A stretch of 12,182 nucleotides of DNA from Cyanobacteria bacterium UBA9579 (GTDB taxonomy: Bacteria > Cyanobacteriota > Vampirovibrionia > Gastranaerophilales > UBA9579), in the NCBI GenBank assembly GCA_003499585.1, contig DNSU01000014.1:1-12182 (forward strand), written 5' to 3'. The translations under genes were made by a program, and so were the position numbers. How positions within the stretch are numbered: position 1 is the first letter of the stretch; each line of letters begins with the position of its first letter. Of the stretch, positions 1-6,990 are shown one piece after another. Under the pieces are notes generated by a model. It was given only the letters and a program-made list of their open reading frames with translations, did not search any database and was not told where the DNA came from.

Positions 1-272
1 CGGTTAAAGTTGCAAGCGGGCAGCAAAGCTGCACCATTAAACTCAATAATCTTTCACAAAAGATTAAGATTGATGACTTTAGAAAAGGTGACTGTGTCAC
101 CAATTTTAACAAGACAGCTTCTAAATTATCAAACAAATACTCAAATTTGTGCTCCTGGCACTTAGGTGATATTATCACCAAAATTTGTAACTCAATGTAT
201 CAAGTGATGTTTAAAATTGAAATATCTAGTAAAATTAAAATAGTAATGATCGAAAGAGGGTAAAGTCAGAAT
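1..272. other. Hairpin-rich leader region, probably non-coding
   Basis: No recognisable gene ends here. One plus-strand frame is open from base 3 to a stop at 261-263, about 86 codons, but its conceptual protein matches no family I know, is unusually cysteine-rich and has no visible start. The stretch is dominated by short perfect stem-loops with 3-base loops: GCAGC-AAA-GCTGC (20-32), GGTGAC-TGT-GTCACC (87-101) and GGTGAT-ATT-ATCACC (165-179). A GTGC/GCAC stem lies at about 150-162 and a direct repeat AAATTTGT at 143-150 and 181-188. Similar hairpins recur in other intergenic regions of this window, which favours a non-coding leader. A purine-rich AGAGGG at 255-260 probably serves as ribosome binding site for the gene at 273, at a rather long spacing of 12 bases. 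I see no convincing promoter pair. Confidence 0.55.
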
Positions 273-1364
273 ATGTTTAAAAATTTGAGTTTAGAAGAAA
301 AAATTAAAATCAAGACTAGATTTAGTCAGATTCTTCTTTTATTGATTACCGGCATAGCCGTGTTTGGTTTTTATAAAGTCCAGCAAACAGAAATAAGTCC
401 TCTGAGTTTAGTTATAACTACTGTTGTACTATGCATTGTAGGAATAATTCTGACTGAATTCTTTAATCAATGGGTAAATATTACTACATCTGAACCAATA
501 TATGATGCAGTAATTCATACAAATTCTGCATCATCAGAAATTATAGAAGCAACAACCAAGCAGGAAAACGTTATTTTAAAACACCTGATAGTATTAAAAG
601 AAGCAGCAGGTGTTATTGAAAATCTAAGTAAATCATCAAATCAAACCAAAATAAATGCTCAAAAAGTTGCAGAGAAATCTGAAGAAATTATTGTTATGTC
701 AAGCAAAGAGCACGAAGCTGTTAAGGCTAATATCGAGAAAATGAGAACCTTAAAACAAAAAATCGAAATAATAGCCGAATTAATTCTTGAATTAAGTGAG
801 CATACCCAACAAATTGGAAGTATCATCGGAGTCGTAGAAGATATCACCGAACAAACAAACATGTTAGCTCTTAACGCCGCTGTAGAAGCTGCAAGAGCCG
901 GAGAGCACGGTAAAGGTTTTGCGGTTGTTGCCAGTGAAATTAGAAAGCTTGCTGATGAAAGTAAACAGGCCACATCAAAAATTTCATCCTTAATTTATGA
1001 TATTCAACAGGCAACTAACTCTACCGTTATGGCTACAGAAGAAGGAACCAAGGAAATTGAATCCGGTGTCGAGTTGGCTAATCAAATAGCTCAGAGTATA
1101 GATCTTTTACGTAACACAATTAATGAAACAGTCAAAGCTGTAAAAGATATTGTTGATTCTACAAACAATCAATCTGTTTATACCGAGGAAGTTTCAACTG
1201 CAATAAATTCGATTAATGAAGGAATGCTTGATTCAGCCAGCAATGTTAAACAAAATATATTAATTCTTCAAGGGTTGATAAATATATCAAAATCATTAAA
1301 AGAAAAGGTTATTGGAAATACTCCATACAAAGAAAACAGCGATTATAAGAATTATAAGGTATAA
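273..1364 (+). CDS. Methyl-accepting chemotaxis-type receptor (no sensor domain)
   Basis: This 363-residue protein is an inner-membrane chemoreceptor that would control the CheA kinase encoded immediately downstream. Two hydrophobic segments lie near the N-terminus (about residues 20-34 and 44-61), separated by a loop of only about nine residues, so there is essentially no extracytoplasmic ligand-binding domain. No clear HAMP domain follows. The rest is predicted long helical coiled coil. The signature hairpin tip of the MCP signalling domain is present, with [11 protein letters not shown] starting at residue 193, then VEAARAGE and [18 protein letters not shown]. This tip binds CheA and CheW in the family. 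There is no C-terminal CheR-docking pentapeptide. The arrangement recalls pilus-type or HmpD/PilJ-like receptors next to a hybrid CheA; that comparison is inference. The stop lies 3 bases before the cheA start, so the two are surely one operon. The input may be membrane state or a partner protein. Confidence 0.93.
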   Translation: MFKNLSLEEKIKIKTRFSQILLLLITGIAVFGFYKVQQTEISPLSLVITTVVLCIVGIILTEFFNQWVNITTSEPIYDAVIHTNSASSEIIEATTKQENVILKHLIVLKEAAGVIENLSKSSNQTKINAQKVAEKSEEIIVMSSKEHEAVKANIEKMRTLKQKIEIIAELILELSEHTQQIGSIIGVVEDITEQTNMLALNAAVEAARAGEHGKGFAVVASEIRKLADESKQATSKISSLIYDIQQATNSTVMATEEGTKEIESGVELANQIAQSIDLLRNTINETVKAVKDIVDSTNNQSVYTEEVSTAINSINEGMLDSASNVKQNILILQGLINISKSLKEKVIGNTPYKENSDYKNYKV

Positions 1365-1367
1365 CGA

Positions 1368-4300
1368 ATGGACTTTCTTGAAGAGGAAATAGAAGAGATT
1401 CTGAATATTTTCAGAGAAGAAAGTGAAGAACATATACAGAAAATAAACCAGAGTCTCCTCAAGCTTGAAGTGAATCCAAAAGATAGTATGGTTATTTCTG
1501 AATTATTCAGAGAAGCCCATAGCCTTAAAGGTGCAGCCAGAATGATTGGATTGAATGATATTCAGGCTCTGGCTCATAAAATTGAAGATATCTTTGGCTT
1601 AGCTAAAGAAAACACTTTAACTATCACTGCTGAAATTGTAGATGTACTCTGCAAATCTATTGATTGTATAGCTTCAATAGTTGAAGAATCTATACAAACC
1701 AGAGGCGCCAGACATTCTGTTAATGTAGATGAAATGATTCAACAGCTTGAATCCATTAAAGATTCTGTAGGCCAGAATATATCTCAACCTGCAAATAAAC
1801 AAAAAACCGGTGCTAAAAAAAAGCAAATTCAGGAAACTGAAATCGATGAATCAGAAAAAAAATCTACCGAGGAAATTAAATCTTTTTATAAGGATTGCAT
1901 AGATTTAATTCCTCAAATTAAAGAAAAAATAATTGAAATTAGAAAATCTTCAATGGATACAGATACAATCTCAGGATTTTATGGGTTAGTTACGGCTCTT
2001 GATTTTCTCGCACAAAATATTAGTTCTAATGAGATAAAAGAACCGGTACAGGATATAAAAGTAAAACTGGATGGAGTTGTTAAAGGAAGCGGGATTCTGC
2101 TGGATGCTGAGATAGATGAAATAGAAGAATCATTTAATAATTTTTTGGGAAACTTAGAAAAAGCTCATCCGGAATCTGATTTTGAAAATAATATTCCTAA
2201 TGTTCAATTAGAAAAAACTCAGGAAATCGTTAAAGAATCATATATCCAAGAATCTCAAGAAATTCCTCAAAGTCAGGAAACAACAATATCTCAGGATATA
2301 CAGACCACTAATGGTCAAATATCGAATGATAAACTGGAATCAGATCTAACTTATATCAGTCAAAATTTGCATTTATTAAGTGAAAATTCCGAAAATGCAG
2401 AAAATACAATTAATATTATTATAGAGAAATTAAGCAACACAGTTAGTTCTAATACCGATCAGACTATTAATAAAATTTTAGAAAAAATTCTTGAAATTTT
2501 TGCCTTTTCAAAAGAAAGTGGTGTAAAGCCCAGTATTGAGATAACTGATGTAATTAAACAAAGTTTTGATACAGCCCAGTTAATGCTTTTAACATCTTCG
2601 AGCAATTATGCAGAGGATCCTGATTTAATAATTCAACGACTGGCTATTTTGCTTCAAATGTTAAAAATATCCGATCAGGATACAACTCAAAATCAAGAAG
2701 AAGCTAATGATGCTATAGTAGTTCCTTATTCTCCTGCAGGTCAAAAAAATGAACTGCTCCCACAAAATGAAATAGAAAAAAGCCCCAACACCTCACCTCT
2801 TGATAATGATAAATCAACTACAAATAATACAACTATAAAAACACTTAGAGTCGATACAAAAAAACTTGATCAGCTTGTAGGCCAGGTTGGTGAATTAATT
2901 ATTGCAAAGATTAAAACTAAAGAACATTTAACTGAAGTTGAAAAAATGTCTCGCTCAGTCGAAGACTGGTATAGAGAATGGCAAAAAGCTAAGCAAATTA
3001 CTAAAAATCTGGATAGAAAACCTATTAAACCATCTGACTTACCTTCAGGTACATCTATATATTCTCAGAATAAAAATGTTTTTTCATTTTTTGAAGAAAA
3101 TTCCGTAAGACTTACTGATCTTATGAATCAAATAAATTTTCTGTATAAAACTATACAGGAAGATGATACAAGACTGGACTTAATCGTAAATGAACTTGAA
3201 GAAAAGATAAAAAGCGTCAGGGTTTTACCTCTTGCTACTATATTCCATATGTTCCCAAGAATGGTCAGGGATATTGCAAGAGAAAAAGGAAAAGATATTG
3301 ATCTTATTATTTCCGGAAGTGAAACCAGCGTTGATAAGAAAATCATAGAAGAAATAAAATCTCCTCTTATACATATAATTAGAAATGCTATTGACCATGG
3401 AATTGAAGATCCTGAAACCAGGACAAAAAATGGCAAAAATCCTAAAGGAAAAATTCAATTATCAGCATACCACCTTGAAAATAGCGTTCTAATTGAAGCT
3501 ATAGATGATGGTAAGGGAATAGACCTTGAAGTAATAAAAAGAAAAGCCCTTCAAAAAGGGCTCCTGACTCAAGCAGAATTACAGGCTATGAATGATGAAC
3601 AGATTATGAATATTATCTTCTGGCCGGGATTCTCAACAGGTGAAATCGTAACTGATATTTCAGGCAGAGGGGTAGGCCTTGATATAGTTTATACAAAAAT
3701 AAATCAGTTAGGCGGTAAAGTAAGCATTAAATCAATTCTGGGAGAAGGATGCAGAGTTTCCGTTCAGCTTCCAGTCACAATGGCAACAATTAAAGCATTT
3801 CTGGTAAGTGCAAATAATCAAACCTTTGCTATTACTACAAGTGCTATTAAAACAGCCCTTCTTATCAAATCTAAAGACATACATTACAAGGAAGGCAGAG
3901 AAACTATTATCGTAGATAACAAAACTATACCTATTTGCAGACTGTCAAGTATCCTTGAAATGCCTGATCAAAAGTTAAATGAAGAAAAAATTGTAGTTAT
4001 TGTTATTCAAGCAGAAGATGTACAAGTTGGATTTATTATAGATAAATTACTGGGAGATCAGGAAATCCTCCATAAAAATCTAACTCCACCTCTTTTAAGA
4101 ATAAGAAACGTTGCAGGGGTAACTACCCTTGGTTCAGGTGAGTTATGTCTGATATTAAACGTAAATGATCTTATAAAATCTGCTTATATGAACTTTGGAA
4201 TGAGCAGAAAAGAGCTTATAATCAATAGAGAAAGCAGCACAAGCATTGTAAACAGGAAAAATATTCTTGTTGTTGACGATTCTGTAACTACCAGAATTCT

Positions 4301-4625
4301 GGAAAGAAACATACTTAGAGCAGCGGGTTATCATGTAACCGTTGCAATAAACGGATTAGATGCTTTAACCAAAATACTATCCGAAAAATTCGATCTTATA
4401 ATTTCAGATGTAGAAATGCCCGAGATCAATGGATTCGAACTTACCGAACGTCTTAAAAAAGATGAAAAGTTCAAGCATATTCCACTTATTCTGGTAACTT
4501 CCCTGGCTTCTGAATCTGACAAAAAAAGAGGTCTTAGCCTGGGAGCCAATTCATATATTACAAAAGGCGGCTTTGATCAGGAAGAGTTATTAGCAACTGT
4601 AGATAAATTACTTAGTGCATCATAA
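1368..4625 (+). CDS. cheA: Chemotaxis-type hybrid histidine kinase CheA with C-terminal receiver
   Basis: This 1085-residue cytoplasmic kinase takes signals from the receptor at 273 and transfers phosphate from His to Asp. Domains in order: Hpt (about 1-115) with phospho-His H51 in REAHSLKGAARM; a long variable section (about 150-470) of low-complexity Gln/Glu/Ser linker and two helical blocks lacking an Hpt histidine motif; dimerisation domain from about 495 with an insertion at about 525-575; and the ATPase, with N-box N673 and H677, G1 box D713-D714-G-K-G717 and G2 box G766-R-G-V-G770. A CheW-like domain (about 800-935) and a receiver (about 964-1083) follow. The receiver has acidic pair D970-D971, phospho-acceptor D1014 in SDVEMP, T1044 and K1066, so it looks fully functional. 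Start: AAGGT lies 7 bases before the ATG. It is longer than classical CheA (about 650 residues) and closer to cyanobacterial/PilL-type hybrids. No CheW, CheR, CheB or CheY is visible here. Confidence 0.96.
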   Translation: MDFLEEEIEEILNIFREESEEHIQKINQSLLKLEVNPKDSMVISELFREAHSLKGAARMIGLNDIQALAHKIEDIFGLAKENTLTITAEIVDVLCKSIDCIASIVEESIQTRGARHSVNVDEMIQQLESIKDSVGQNISQPANKQKTGAKKKQIQETEIDESEKKSTEEIKSFYKDCIDLIPQIKEKIIEIRKSSMDTDTISGFYGLVTALDFLAQNISSNEIKEPVQDIKVKLDGVVKGSGILLDAEIDEIEESFNNFLGNLEKAHPESDFENNIPNVQLEKTQEIVKESYIQESQEIPQSQETTISQDIQTTNGQISNDKLESDLTYISQNLHLLSENSENAENTINIIIEKLSNTVSSNTDQTINKILEKILEIFAFSKESGVKPSIEITDVIKQSFDTAQLMLLTSSSNYAEDPDLIIQRLAILLQMLKISDQDTTQNQEEANDAIVVPYSPAGQKNELLPQNEIEKSPNTSPLDNDKSTTNNTTIKTLRVDTKKLDQLVGQVGELIIAKIKTKEHLTEVEKMSRSVEDWYREWQKAKQITKNLDRKPIKPSDLPSGTSIYSQNKNVFSFFEENSVRLTDLMNQINFLYKTIQEDDTRLDLIVNELEEKIKSVRVLPLATIFHMFPRMVRDIAREKGKDIDLIISGSETSVDKKIIEEIKSPLIHIIRNAIDHGIEDPETRTKNGKNPKGKIQLSAYHLENSVLIEAIDDGKGIDLEVIKRKALQKGLLTQAELQAMNDEQIMNIIFWPGFSTGEIVTDISGRGVGLDIVYTKINQLGGKVSIKSILGEGCRVSVQLPVTMATIKAFLVSANNQTFAITTSAIKTALLIKSKDIHYKEGRETIIVDNKTIPICRLSSILEMPDQKLNEEKIVVIVIQAEDVQVGFIIDKLLGDQEILHKNLTPPLLRIRNVAGVTTLGSGELCLILNVNDLIKSAYMNFGMSRKELIINRESSTSIVNRKNILVVDDSVTTRILERNILRAAGYHVTVAINGLDALTKILSEKFDLIISDVEMPEINGFELTERLKKDEKFKHIPLILVTSLASESDKKRGLSLGANSYITKGGFDQEELLATVDKLLSAS

Positions 4626-4627
4626 TT

Positions 4628-5227
4628 ATGCTAGATTCTACTAAACAAAAAAGCTTAAACGAATTTATTCGCAAATATGATCTGGAACCAAACCATTCTC
4701 AACAGGTCAGAAAATTAGCCCTGTTAATTTTCGATAAAACCCAAAAATCCTTACATAATTTCTCGGATTCTCAAAGAGATTTATTAGAGGCAGGGGCTTT
4801 GTTACATGACATAGGTCACTGTATATCAAGAGATGAACATAATAAACACTCTTATGTGTTGATAATAAAGGAAAAAATCCAGGGGTTTAGCCCTGAGGAA
4901 GTCCAGATAATTGCAAATATAGCCAGATATCATAAAGGCAAATCTCCTAAAAAACATCATGAATGTTTTGCTCAATTATCTGATACCAGATCTGAGGAAC
5001 TGGTCAAAAAACTAAGCGCAATAATCAGGCTGGCAGATGGGCTGGATAAATCCAGAAAAACCGTTGTAGAAGATCTTGATTGCCTTTACGATTCTTTCTC
5101 ACAGACTTTATATATCATATTAAACACAATTTTCTCCGACTTAACCCCGGAAATAAAAACTTTAGAAGAAAAAAAGAGTTTATTTGAAAAAGAGTTTGGA
5201 ATTCAGGTAGAATTTAAAATTAGTTAG
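4628..5227 (+). CDS. HD-domain protein resembling the Ppx/GppA C-terminal domain
   Basis: This 199-residue soluble protein has a single HD phosphohydrolase-type domain. Likely metal ligands are H23, H60-D61 in LLHDIGH (H64 also conserved-looking), H102 in ARYHKGKSPKK and the final Asp D137 in RLADGLDKSR. The block from LLHDIGH through KHSYVLI to IIANIARYHKGKSPKKHHE closely matches the HD domain that follows the ASKHA exopolyphosphatase/guanosine-pentaphosphatase domain of Ppx/GppA proteins, especially cyanobacterial ones as I remember them. The Ppx catalytic ASKHA domain is absent, so this is a stand-alone HD domain about 200 residues long rather than a 500-residue Ppx. The ATG lies 2 bases after the cheA stop and lacks a clear Shine-Dalgarno sequence, which indicates translational coupling to cheA. 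Co-expression suggests a role in chemosensory output or nucleotide/polyphosphate signalling; that is inference, and the substrate is unknown. Confidence 0.85.
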   Translation: MLDSTKQKSLNEFIRKYDLEPNHSQQVRKLALLIFDKTQKSLHNFSDSQRDLLEAGALLHDIGHCISRDEHNKHSYVLIIKEKIQGFSPEEVQIIANIARYHKGKSPKKHHECFAQLSDTRSEELVKKLSAIIRLADGLDKSRKTVVEDLDCLYDSFSQTLYIILNTIFSDLTPEIKTLEEKKSLFEKEFGIQVEFKIS

Positions 5228-5233
5228 ACTTTC

Positions 5234-5261
5234 AGACTCTGCAAGAAATACATAAGAGTCT
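5234..5261 (+). terminator. Possible stem-loop after the chemosensory operon
   Basis: A perfect 7-bp inverted repeat AGACTCT (5234-5240) / AGAGTCT (5255-5261) with a 14-base loop starts 6 bases after the HD-gene stop. No T-run follows, so a classical intrinsic terminator is not supported. It may stabilise the 3' end of the transcript or be a weak terminator. Confidence 0.3.
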
Positions 5262-5340
5262 TACTAATAGCCACCTTTAGCGTTTCAACATGACACTAAA
5301 AATTATTTAGCAATTTAAGTTTTATTATGATTGAATAAAA

Positions 5341-5346
5341 TATAAT
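5341..5346 (+). promoter_or_regulatory. Probable -10 box for the AI-2E family gene
   Basis: A perfect TATAAT sits 26 bases before the ATG at 5373, which would give a short leader of about 20 bases. The expected -35 area (about 5317-5324) is T/A-rich but has no good TTGACA match. The gap after the upstream operon, the -10 match and the strong ribosome binding site GGAG (5364-5367) make separate transcription plausible. Confidence 0.4.
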
Positions 5347-5372
5347 AAAGATGAACTAAAGTCGGAGAAAAG

Positions 5373-6395
5373 ATGAACAGCATAAAAATAGTAATATCAC
5401 CAAAAAGTATAATTGTAGTATTGGCTTTTCTTATTCTTGCCTGGATTGTTTACCAGTCATTAAATATAATCCTGCTATTGTTCGCTTCTTTTGTCATAGC
5501 AAGTGCTTTATTTCCACTGACAGACTGGATGAGCAAAAAGCTTCCACGGGGACTTTCAGTATTAATAATTTATATAGTCGGATTTCTTCTTTTATCAACG
5601 GTTCTAATCCCTCTTTTCTCAGTATTGGGCCAGCAAATTCAGGAATTTGTAACACGTATACCTATTTATTCAAGAGAAATTTATAATTTTGTAACAGACT
5701 TACAAATAACAACAGGGGGGTTATTTCCGGATTTTTCAGAAATAGTTTCTCCTCTCACTAATATAGGACAAAACATTGTAAGTCAGGGAATAAATATAAC
5801 GGTAAATCTTGTTGCAGGTATAGTTGCATTTTTTACACTAGCAGTTATAGTCTTTTTTATTCTGCTTGATAAAGATGAATTAAAAAAGGGCTTTTTAAAC
5901 TTTTTCCCGGAGCATATGAGAGAAAAGACAGCATGTATTACCAAGATAATTTCCTTAAAAGTCGGTGGTTATGTTAGAGGACAGTTATTAATAATGCTGG
6001 CTGTCGGTGTTCTTACAACTTTAGGATTAACTATTATCGGTGTAGAGTTTGCGCTTTTATTAGGCTTAGTTGCAGCAATTTTAGAAATAGTCCCAATAAT
6101 AGGACCAATTCTAGCTGCCGTTCCAGCTGTTATAGTTGCATTGGCTCAGGATCCCATACTTGCATTATGGACGGTTATTGTATATTTAGTTGTGCAAAGA
6201 ATAGAGAACAGCTTTCTTGCTCCATTAATTCTCAGTAAATTTCTGGATATGCATCCATTAATTATAATTGCTGCTTTACTAATTGCTGCAAGCACTTTAG
6301 GAATAATAGGTGTAATATTATCTCCGGCTATTGCTGCAGCCATATACGTTTTAGTTCAGGAATTATATTTAAACAGAATTAATACAAAATCCTAG
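5373..6395 (+). CDS. AI-2E/PerM (YdiK-like) family membrane transporter
   Basis: This is a 340-residue multi-pass inner-membrane protein of the AI-2E exporter (UPF0118/PerM) family, close to the usual length of about 350. Hydrophobic segments lie at about residues 12-29, 30-46, 61-86, 143-165, 203-222, 225-250, 262-275 and 293-331. The less hydrophobic stretch at about 87-140 is the family's typical extramembrane region. The family hallmark is visible as LEIVPIIGPILAAVPAV (about 237-253), followed by QRIENSFLAPLIL and the Gly/Ala-rich last helices. Members have been linked to autoinducer-2 export or Na+/H+ antiport, so the substrate cannot be named from sequence. The start is supported by GGAG 5 bases before the ATG. 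The gene stands alone: it has its own -10 box upstream and converges with the mannosidase gene downstream. Confidence 0.92.
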   Translation: MNSIKIVISPKSIIVVLAFLILAWIVYQSLNIILLLFASFVIASALFPLTDWMSKKLPRGLSVLIIYIVGFLLLSTVLIPLFSVLGQQIQEFVTRIPIYSREIYNFVTDLQITTGGLFPDFSEIVSPLTNIGQNIVSQGINITVNLVAGIVAFFTLAVIVFFILLDKDELKKGFLNFFPEHMREKTACITKIISLKVGGYVRGQLLIMLAVGVLTTLGLTIIGVEFALLLGLVAAILEIVPIIGPILAAVPAVIVALAQDPILALWTVIVYLVVQRIENSFLAPLILSKFLDMHPLIIIAALLIAASTLGIIGVILSPAIAAAIYVLVQELYLNRINTKS

Positions 6396-6400
6396 CTAAG

Positions 6401-6449
6401 ATCTTAAACTTTTAAAAAATAAATTAAGATTGTAAAAATTATTTTTTTT
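6401..6449 (+). terminator. Weak intrinsic-terminator-like structure after the AI-2E gene
   Basis: ATCTTAA (6401-6407) pairs with TTAAGAT (6424-6430) across a 16-base A-rich loop, and a run of eight T follows at 6442-6449. The stem is AT-only and the T-run begins 11 bases after it, so this is a weak candidate. It is nevertheless the best-placed terminator signal after the stop at 6395. Confidence 0.35.
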
Positions 6450-6677
6450 AATCCCTTACTAAGAAACAAGGGGAAATGCAAAAAATAATACTATAAATCA
6501 ATTGTAATCATGATATCACTCACTATAATTGTTCATGCAAGAAAGGGGTGATGGCTCGCAGCATGCTTTAGTGCCTGCATAAAAAGGAATTGGTTATTTT
6601 ATACTATTAACAAGTATTTATTTTACTATGGCTAAATAATTTTATAGCATCTTACAAAGATGGTAATGGTAATTTAG

Positions 6678-6699
6678 ATAGGGATTTTAAAATCTCTAT
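6678..6699. repeat. 22-bp near-perfect palindrome
   Basis: The half-sites ATAGGGATTTT and AAAATCTCTAT form a palindrome with no spacer and one G-T type mismatch. It lies in the gene-free gap and could be a dyad binding site or an RNA hairpin. It is too AT-rich to assign a role. Confidence 0.4.
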
Positions 6700-6792
6700 T
6701 CATGAGGTTTAGCTATTCATACAAGATGGTTATGTTAAGCACAGGTCTTTTTAAGGCCAATATTTTGATGCATTAATTATGACTCATTAATT

Positions 6793-6931
6793 TTGCAGGG
6801 AGATATATTCTCTCCGTCACTTGTGATGCCAGTGACATAGTCACATATTTAAGTCAAAAATTATTCCAATGAGAACTTAAGTTCGTGCGTTAGCACCATC
6901 AAGGCTCCTACGAAAACATATCTCCCTGCAA
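6793..6931. mobile_element. MITE-like element with 14-bp perfect terminal inverted repeats
   Basis: TTGCAGGGAGATAT at 6793-6806 is repeated exactly in inverted orientation as ATATCTCCCTGCAA at 6918-6931, enclosing a non-coding 139-bp unit. TCATTA occurs symmetrically 3 bases outside each end (6784-6789 and 6935-6940), which could be a target-site duplication. The interior holds more dyads: GTGAC-ATA-GTCAC (6832-6844), the 12-bp palindrome GAACTTAAGTTC (6873-6884) and GTGC-GTTA-GCAC (about 6885-6896). Size, lack of a transposase and position in a convergent gap all fit a miniature inverted-repeat element moved in trans. A large RNA hairpin serving as a bidirectional terminator is the alternative. 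Confidence 0.65.
6831..6897 (+). repeat. Hairpin-type dispersed repeat, copy 1 (core of MITE-like element)
   Basis: This 67-base core starts with a GTGAC-ATA-GTCAC hairpin and ends with GTGC-GTTA-GCAC. Its first 50 bases align without gaps to 9571-9620 at 37/50 identity by hand count, including shared TTATTCCA and CTTAA blocks at the same offsets. Both sites are in unrelated intergenic gaps, which points to a dispersed repeat family. Confidence 0.6.
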
Positions 6932-6990
6932 TGATCATTACAAGTAATTTAACAGAGCACTAATTTATGATGCTTAATATTGCACATTTC

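Larger units (their letters stand above)
6396..6990. other. Gene-free convergent intergenic region
   Basis: This stretch of about 595 bases separates the 3' ends of two convergent genes. I find no gene on either strand; the longest suggestive frame (6611-6712, plus) has no start codon. It holds the terminator-like structure at 6401-6449 and a CCCTT/AAGGG stem (6453-6457 with 6468-6472). There is also an imperfect hairpin around 6558-6578 (GCAG-CA with TGCCTGC), an AT-rich near-palindrome at 6678-6699 and the MITE-like element at 6793-6931. No tRNA or known riboswitch fold is recognisable. Confidence 0.7.

Noticed and set aside
3..263. Open reading frame of about 86 codons at the window start, possibly the end of a CheW-like or other operon gene
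   Set aside because: No CheW C-terminal pattern or other family signature. It is cysteine-rich, and it is made largely of hairpins of a type found in intergenic DNA elsewhere here. A second frame is also open to about 167, so openness alone is weak evidence.
659..973. Minus-strand open frames inside the receptor, cheA, AI-2E and tolC-family genes
   Set aside because: They are antisense to strongly conserved coding sequence, show no family motifs and have no ribosome binding sites worth noting.
6453..6472. CCCTT/AAGGG stem as a terminator for either convergent gene
   Set aside because: The T-run lies before the stem on the plus strand and reads as A's after it on the minus strand, so neither direction gives a proper intrinsic terminator.
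6611..6712. Short frame encoding a calcium-loop-like DGNGNLDRDF, perhaps an EF-hand or dockerin remnant
   Set aside because: No start codon, only 33 codons, no second loop, and the reading passes straight through a DNA palindrome. Most likely coincidence.
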